A DNA stretch of 64,000 nucleotides, from NCBI GenBank assembly GCA_049520215.1, contig JBEKPZ010000016.1, positions 5,947 through 69,946 on the forward strand, read 5' to 3'. This DNA comes from Bog-159 sp049520215. Lineage in GTDB: Bacteria > Acidobacteriota > Terriglobia > Bryobacterales > Bryobacteraceae. The stretch's first letter is position 1. Every line of letters begins with the position of its first letter. The notes under the pieces are model-generated. The model had not been told where the DNA came from. It saw nothing but the letters and a program-made list of their open reading frames with translations, and ran no database searches. This document shows positions 59,979 through 64,000 of the stretch, piece by piece. The translations under genes and the position numbers were made by a program.

Positions 59979-61625
59979 GTGCTGAAGAAGCGCCATTTCG
60001 AATCCGGGCTCCCGACTCCTGCCTTCCGCGTTGGATTAGCCGCCAAGCTCGCTGTATCTCTGATCGCGAGCACGGCGGCTTTGTTCGTGGTGTTCGGCTA
60101 CTTCAATATCACCGAGCAGCGGCGCCGCTCCGAGGAGTTGGTGCTGCAATCGGCGGAGCGCATTACCGACGTGATCCAGCGCAGCACGCACTATGAGATG
60201 CTGCGCAACGACCGCCAGGCGCTCTACAATGTCATCCAGGAGCTGGGCAGCGAGCCGGGCATCCGGCGCATCCGCATCTTCAATAAGGAAGGCCGCATTT
60301 CGTTTTCGACCGAGGCGGCGGAAGTCAACCGGGTGGTCGATAAGCGGGCTGAAGCGTGTTATGGATGCCACGCCCAAAGCGCGCCGCTGGTGAAGCTGAA
60401 CCGTCCGGATCGCGCGCGCATATTCCCCGGGCAAGGGGAACGTCTGCTGGGCGTGATCCGGCCCATCGAAAACGCTCCGGCTTGCACGGGCTGCCATCCC
60501 GCTTCGCAGCGCGTGTTGGGGGTCATCGACGCCAACCTGTCGCTGGCACTGGTGGACGCGCAAATGGCGGAGCATCGGACGCACTTGATCCTGTTCATGG
60601 CGATCACGCTGGCGATGATCTGGGTGATCAGCATGATCTTCATTTGGGGCGTGGTCTACCGGCCCGTCAAAGAGCTGATCGCGGGCACCCACCGGGTGGC
60701 GGATGGCGACCTGGACTACCGCCTGCCGGTGCGCTCCGCCGACGAGCTCAGCGACCTGGCGGCCTCCTTCAACAAAATGACCGCCGAAGTAGCCGGGGTG
60801 CATGCCGAGATCGAGGAGCGCGTCCGGCGCAAGACGGCGGAACTGGACCAGGCGCACCGTTCGCTGCTTTCGAGCGAGAAGATGGCCTCCATCGGCAAAT
60901 TGGCCGCCACGGTCGCGCACGAAGTGAATAACCCCTTGTTCGGGATTCTCACCTACGCCCGGCTGACGCTCAAGGAAGTGGAGAAGGGGCCGGCCGGATC
61001 GCGCGCGGAGATGGCCGAACATCTTCACATCATCGAGAGGGAAAGCAAGCGGTGCGGCGACATCATGCGCAATCTGCTGACGTTCGCGCGGCAGGCGCCC
61101 AGCCACCGCGAATCCAACGATCTGAATACGCTGATCGGCCGCGCGGTGGTGCTGGTGCGGCACCAGGCCGAATTGCTGGGAATCGAGTTGCGCAGCCGCT
61201 TGGGAGAGAATCTGCCGCCGGTCTTGTGCGACGCGGGGCAGATCCAACAGGTGGTGCTGGTGCTGCTGGTGAATGCCACCGAGGCGATGCCGCACGGCGG
61301 AGTCCTGGAAGTTTCCACGGAGATGGGTGGCACAGGCTTCAGCCTGTGTGATGCAGCGCGGATCCGGGTGCGCGACACCGGGGCGGGCATCCCGCCCGAA
61401 GTGCTGGCACAGATTTTCGATCCGTTTTTTACGACGAAGGAGGACCAGCAGCGCACGGGCCTGGGATTGGCCGTGGCGCGCAGCATCGTCGAACAGCATG
61501 GCGGTGAGATCGCGGTGGAGTCCACGCCGGGCAAGGGCACGGAGTTCGTGGTGGCTCTGCCGGCTGTCGGGCCCGCTCCGATGATTCAGAGCCACGACCG
61601 TGAGGGAGCGGTCCTTAAAGGCTAG
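59979..61625 (+). CDS. Sensor histidine kinase with two periplasmic c-type haem motifs
   Basis: 548 residues from GTG 59979 (AAGGA five bases upstream). TM1 about 22-41; periplasmic domain about 42-200 with CYGCH (127-131) and CTGCH (169-173), each a CxxCH haem c site; TM2 about 202-225; HAMP; HisKA with H314 in VAHEVNNPLFGIL (NtrB type); HATPase_c with LLVNATEAMP, DTGAGIP and GLGLAVARSIVEQHGG. Residues 450-456 (GGTGFSL) and the tail SHDREGAV are encoded by repeats. It should sense redox state or a ligand at the haems and phosphorylate the NtrC-type regulator encoded next. Confidence 0.9.
   Translation: MLKKRHFESGLPTPAFRVGLAAKLAVSLIASTAALFVVFGYFNITEQRRRSEELVLQSAERITDVIQRSTHYEMLRNDRQALYNVIQELGSEPGIRRIRIFNKEGRISFSTEAAEVNRVVDKRAEACYGCHAQSAPLVKLNRPDRARIFPGQGERLLGVIRPIENAPACTGCHPASQRVLGVIDANLSLALVDAQMAEHRTHLILFMAITLAMIWVISMIFIWGVVYRPVKELIAGTHRVADGDLDYRLPVRSADELSDLAASFNKMTAEVAGVHAEIEERVRRKTAELDQAHRSLLSSEKMASIGKLAATVAHEVNNPLFGILTYARLTLKEVEKGPAGSRAEMAEHLHIIERESKRCGDIMRNLLTFARQAPSHRESNDLNTLIGRAVVLVRHQAELLGIELRSRLGENLPPVLCDAGQIQQVVLVLLVNATEAMPHGGVLEVSTEMGGTGFSLCDAARIRVRDTGAGIPPEVLAQIFDPFFTTKEDQQRTGLGLAVARSIVEQHGGEIAVESTPGKGTEFVVALPAVGPAPMIQSHDREGAVLKG
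61331..61348. repeat. CACAGGC-TTCA-GCCTGTG palindrome inside the kinase gene
   Basis: In-frame element coding GTGFSLC within the HATPase_c domain, identical to 432-449. It lies in the loop before the DTGAGIP box. Confidence 0.8.
61588..61613. repeat. CGACCGTGAGGGAGCGG repeat at the kinase 3' end
   Basis: Encodes SHDREGAV just before the stop; near copy of 41261-41288. The catalytic domain proper ends at FVVALPAVG, so the tail is an addition. Confidence 0.75.
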
Positions 61626-61652
61626 GCGGCGGCCAAAACGCCGGAGGAAAAC

Positions 61653-63017
61653 ATGGTGACGGAAGTGGAAGAGCCGGTCGAAACTAAAACCAAGGGCAAA
61701 ATTCTGATCGTGGACGACGAGACGGTAGTGCGCGATTCCCTCGGGAAGTGGTTTGCGAGTGAGGGCTATCAAACCCGGCCCGTAGCCAGCGCGCGCGAAG
61801 CGCTAGAGTCCATCACGCATACCGAGTACGATGTCGCTCTGCTGGACATCAAGATGCCAGGCATGGACGGCATGGAACTGCAATCCCGGCTAAAGGAAGC
61901 GGACCCGGAGCTGACAGTCATTATCATGACAGGTTACGCGTCGGTGGAAACGGCGGTGCAAGCGCTAAAGCACGGCGCCTACGACTACATCACCAAGCCC
62001 ATCGATCCCGATGAGCTGTCGCACCTGGTGGCCAATGCGATGGAACACCGGTACGCGCGGCGCGAAGTCGTGCGGTTGCGCGAGAACCTGCAAGAGGTCT
62101 CTCCTTCGACGGAACTGATCGGCAAAGCCCCCTCCATGAAGAAAGTGTGTGAGCTGATCGAAATGGTGGCGCCCACCGAGGCCACCGTGCTGATCACGGG
62201 GGAAAGCGGGACGGGGAAAGAAGTGGTGGCGCGCGCGATCCATGCGGCCGGTCCGCGGCGCTACATGCCGATGGTGACCATCCATTGCGGAGCGCTGACC
62301 GAGACGCTGCTCGAAAGCGAGCTATTCGGGCACGAGAAGGGCGCGTTCACCGGCGCGCAGTACCGCAAGAAGGGCAAGTTCGAAGTGGCCGACGGCGGCA
62401 CCGTGTTTCTGGACGAGATCAGCGACATCAGCCTGAAGACCCAAACCGATTTGCTGCGAGTGCTGCAGGAGAAAGAGATCGTGCGGGTGGGCGGCAACCA
62501 GCCCATCAAGGTGGATTTCCGCTGTGTGGCCGCCACCAACAAGAACCTGGAGGACCTGGTGAAAGCGGGCACCTTCCGCCCCGACCTGTATTACCGGCTG
62601 CACATCTTCTGTATCGACCTGCCGCCGCTGCGCGAGCGCCGCGAAGATATTCCGCTGCTGGTGGCGCACTTCCTGAACAAGTTCTGTATGATGACCAGCC
62701 GGCCCGTGCCGCAGATCTCGGCGGAGGCGTTGCAGGTGCTGATGAATCACGAATGGCCCGGCAACGTGCGCGAGTTGGAGAACGCCCTGGAGCGCGCCCT
62801 GGTGGTCTGCCGCGGCCCGGAGGTGAAACCCGCGGACTTCTCCTTCCAGTTTCAGACCAACGGCGCGCCCACTGGCCGCACGCTGGACGACGTGGAGCGC
62901 GTGCACATCGAGCGGGTGCTGCGGGAAACCGACCACAACCTGTCACGCGCAGCGCGCATTCTGGATATAGATCGCACCACGCTGTACAACAAACTGAAGC
63001 GCTACGGCTTGAAGTGA
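61653..63017 (+). CDS. NtrC-family sigma54-dependent response regulator
   Basis: 454 residues. Receiver about 15-130 with D21-D22, phospho-acceptor D65 (VALLDIKMPGMDG), Thr in IMTGYAS, Lys in ITKPIDP. AAA+ domain about 150-385: Walker A GESGTGKE, the sigma54-contact motif GAFTGA, Walker B GGTVFLDEI, arginine finger region FRPDLYYRL, WPGNVRELENA. C-terminal Fis-type helix-turn-helix NLSRAARILDIDRTTLYNKL. It probably activates its own operon through the element at 57275-57290. GGAGG precedes the ATG. Confidence 0.95.
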   Translation: MVTEVEEPVETKTKGKILIVDDETVVRDSLGKWFASEGYQTRPVASAREALESITHTEYDVALLDIKMPGMDGMELQSRLKEADPELTVIIMTGYASVETAVQALKHGAYDYITKPIDPDELSHLVANAMEHRYARREVVRLRENLQEVSPSTELIGKAPSMKKVCELIEMVAPTEATVLITGESGTGKEVVARAIHAAGPRRYMPMVTIHCGALTETLLESELFGHEKGAFTGAQYRKKGKFEVADGGTVFLDEISDISLKTQTDLLRVLQEKEIVRVGGNQPIKVDFRCVAATNKNLEDLVKAGTFRPDLYYRLHIFCIDLPPLRERREDIPLLVAHFLNKFCMMTSRPVPQISAEALQVLMNHEWPGNVRELENALERALVVCRGPEVKPADFSFQFQTNGAPTGRTLDDVERVHIERVLRETDHNLSRAARILDIDRTTLYNKLKRYGLK

Positions 63018-63018
63018 C

Positions 63019-63523
63019 GTGATCCACCTGGTGGGCATCGAGGTCGCGGCGGACGTGCTGGCCGATCTGGCCGCTGAGTTGGCGCCTGTCTTCCGCATGG
63101 CGTGCCAGGTGCGGCCGGAGCGCCTGGATGTGTCGTTCGCGCACGACCGCATGCGCAATCAGCATCATTCGACCGCCATTCTGCAGGCCATGCAGCCGCT
63201 CGCTCGGCCAGGCGCCCGGCTGCTGGCGGTGACCTCGGTGGACCTGTACGTTCCGGTGCTGACCTTCGTGTTCGGCGAGGCACAATTGACCGGCAGTTGC
63301 GCGGTGGTGTCGCTGCACCGCGCGCGAAGAACTGATGCGCGAGCGGCTGGTGAAGGAAGCCGTCCACGAACTGGGCCACACGTTTGGCCTGCGGCACTGC
63401 GACGACTGGCGCTGCGTGATGACGTCGAGTCACGGCGTGGAACGGCTGGACGTGAAGGGTGCGGGTTTTTGCGTTCTGTGCGGGCGGGCGGTGGCTGGGG
63501 CGCGCGCGGCGGTGATGGCGTAA
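63019..63523 (+). pseudogene. Archaemetzincin (M54) with one frameshift
   Basis: GTG 63019 gives MIHLVGIEVAADVLADLAAE, RLDVSFAHDRMRNQHHSTAI, LLAVTSVDLYVPVLTFVFGE and GSCAVVSLHR; the frame then slips at about 63325 and continues EELMRERLVKEAVHELGHTF, GLRHCDDWRCVM and GFCVLC. The zinc motif HELGHTFGLRH and the extra C-x4-C-x-M and CVLC cysteines match the archaemetzincin signature exactly. About 167 residues in total, normal for the family. It begins two bases after the regulator stop, so it was the last gene of the operon. Either a pseudogene or a single sequencing error. Confidence 0.8.
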
Positions 63524-63530
63524 GCGAGCG

Positions 63531-63700
63531 TCACGCCTCGTCGAGATCGCTGAAAACCTGCGCAAGAGGCTCGGTCCCGCTCCAAAATCCAACACGTTCC
63601 CGCAGGTCCTCGATGACTGGCTTGACTCGCTCGATCAGGCTGGCATTTCCAAATCCTGCTTGAATTCCTCAACTCCGTAGTATTTAGGTATGCGGCGATC
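63531..63700 (-). pseudogene. Small gene remnant of unknown family, frameshifted
   Basis: On the minus strand two frames join near 63643: RTHYTDRRIPKYYGVEEFKQ then DLEMPA in one, and SLIERVKPVIEDLRERVGFW then SGTEPLAQVFSDLDEA and a stop at 63531 in the other. The composition looks like real protein. It has no start codon I trust and no family I recognise. Confidence 0.45.
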
Positions 63701-63742
63701 CGTGTAGTGCGTCCGAAATCCGGAGAGTATTCAGACGCCCGT

Positions 63743-63819
63743 GTGGGGCGGCCAATCCTGGCCGCAGCCGCCTTTTCAGGCGGCTGGACCCGGTCCGCGG
63801 GCTGAATAGCCCGCCCCAC
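63743..63819. repeat. Modular palindromic repeat
   Basis: GTGGGG, GCGGCCA-ATCC-TGGCCGC, AGCCGCC-TTTTCA-GGCGGCT, GGACCCGGTCC, GCGGGCTGAATAGCCCGC, CCCCAC. Complete copy with both brackets. Confidence 0.88.
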
Positions 63820-64000
63820 AGTGTGCACATAATCGTCGATCTGCGCTCCCGGCCAGGCTGGAGGCGAGTTCCCCTTTTCAAATCATGTACGCCGCGGGCG
63901 CGAACGAAACCATCCGGTCACACTTCGAATGCCCCAAACACGCGCCAGCTCGGCTGCCAACGCGACACGTTGACCTACCGTAAGCCATTGAAAACAGGGT
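63820..64000. other. Window end, no clear gene
   Basis: 181 bases. On the minus strand 63880-63990 could encode LTVGQRVALAAELARVWGIR then a short tail and stop, possibly the end of a gene that continues beyond the window. Too short to call. Confidence 0.3.

Noticed and set aside
60036..61772. Long minus-strand frame opposite the di-haem kinase
   Set aside because: Antisense artefact; the kinase on the plus strand has every expected motif.

Overview
The window looks like chromosomal DNA of a high-GC Acidobacteriota, most likely a Bryobacterales / Solibacter-type soil bacterium. Four things support this: a TIGR03437-type C-terminal domain (the Solibacter 'YxTGLGPV ... LFxGLAPGxxGxYQVN' domain) at the end of a membrane glycosyltransferase; an 820-residue orphan duplicated FtsX/MacB-type permease of the acidobacterial ADOP kind; an Oar-like TonB-dependent receptor with an N-terminal carboxypeptidase-regulatory domain; and many GC-rich palindromic intergenic repeats. 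No rRNA, intact tRNA, CRISPR array or complete insertion sequence was seen.

Layout. 1-450: wrecked ParDE toxin-antitoxin pair. 450-6423: SGLT-type symporter, MFS carrier, secreted double alpha/beta hydrolase, receiver-only regulator. 6.6-9.6 kb: decayed region with a frameshifted PIN toxin, a sigma-factor fragment and a frameshifted GT39 glycosyltransferase. 9.9-16.7 kb: ECF sigma factor, fused anti-sigma/FecR protein and two ABC-2 exporters. 17.0-20.9 kb: probable inserted segment (secreted barrel-like protein, gingipain/caspase-fold protease, 81-residue protein) lying between two copies of the 5' end of an ATP-grasp gene. 20.9-25.2 kb: a peptide-ligase-like operon (ATP-grasp, GCS2 ligase, M29 aminopeptidase, second ATP-grasp-like protein). 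25.3-34.2 kb: alcohol dehydrogenase, A-type Fe-S carrier, second sigma/anti-sigma/Spy-like set, diguanylate cyclase, MIO ammonia-lyase with a tyrosine-type selectivity pair, secreted proteins, class II DAHP synthase. 34.4-43.1 kb: TonB receptor (frameshifted), Tat-exported aminotransferase, SulP transporter, tRNA-Arg remnant, CpxAR-like two-component pair. 43.2-56.1 kb: PpiC lipoprotein, Gfo/Idh oxidoreductase, beta-propeller and P1 peptidase, Uma2 nuclease, Flp pilin, terpene-cyclase-like repeat protein, DUF362 protein, GT87, ADOP permease. 56.2-56.6 kb: HicAB with a broken toxin.

The most interesting unit is the operon at 57.3-63.0 kb: a membrane-anchored GcvH-like protein with a displaced lipoyl lysine, a four-cluster ferredoxin subunit, a HybB/NrfD quinone-type membrane subunit, a sensor kinase with two periplasmic c-type haem motifs, and an NtrC-type sigma54 activator, preceded by a sigma54-like -24/-12 element. 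It reads as a self-regulated redox module with no catalytic subunit in view. An archaemetzincin with one frameshift follows.

Repeats are a second theme. About 17 intergenic elements are built from concatenated short palindromes bracketed by GTGGGG and CCCCAC. Other short repeats enter coding sequence: two unrelated genes end in the same ILTSVF tail made by a heptamer repeat, and two different repeats sit in the same loop of the ATPase domain of two different histidine kinases. Indels cluster in toxin genes and a few others. Whether they are true decay or assembly error cannot be settled from the sequence alone.
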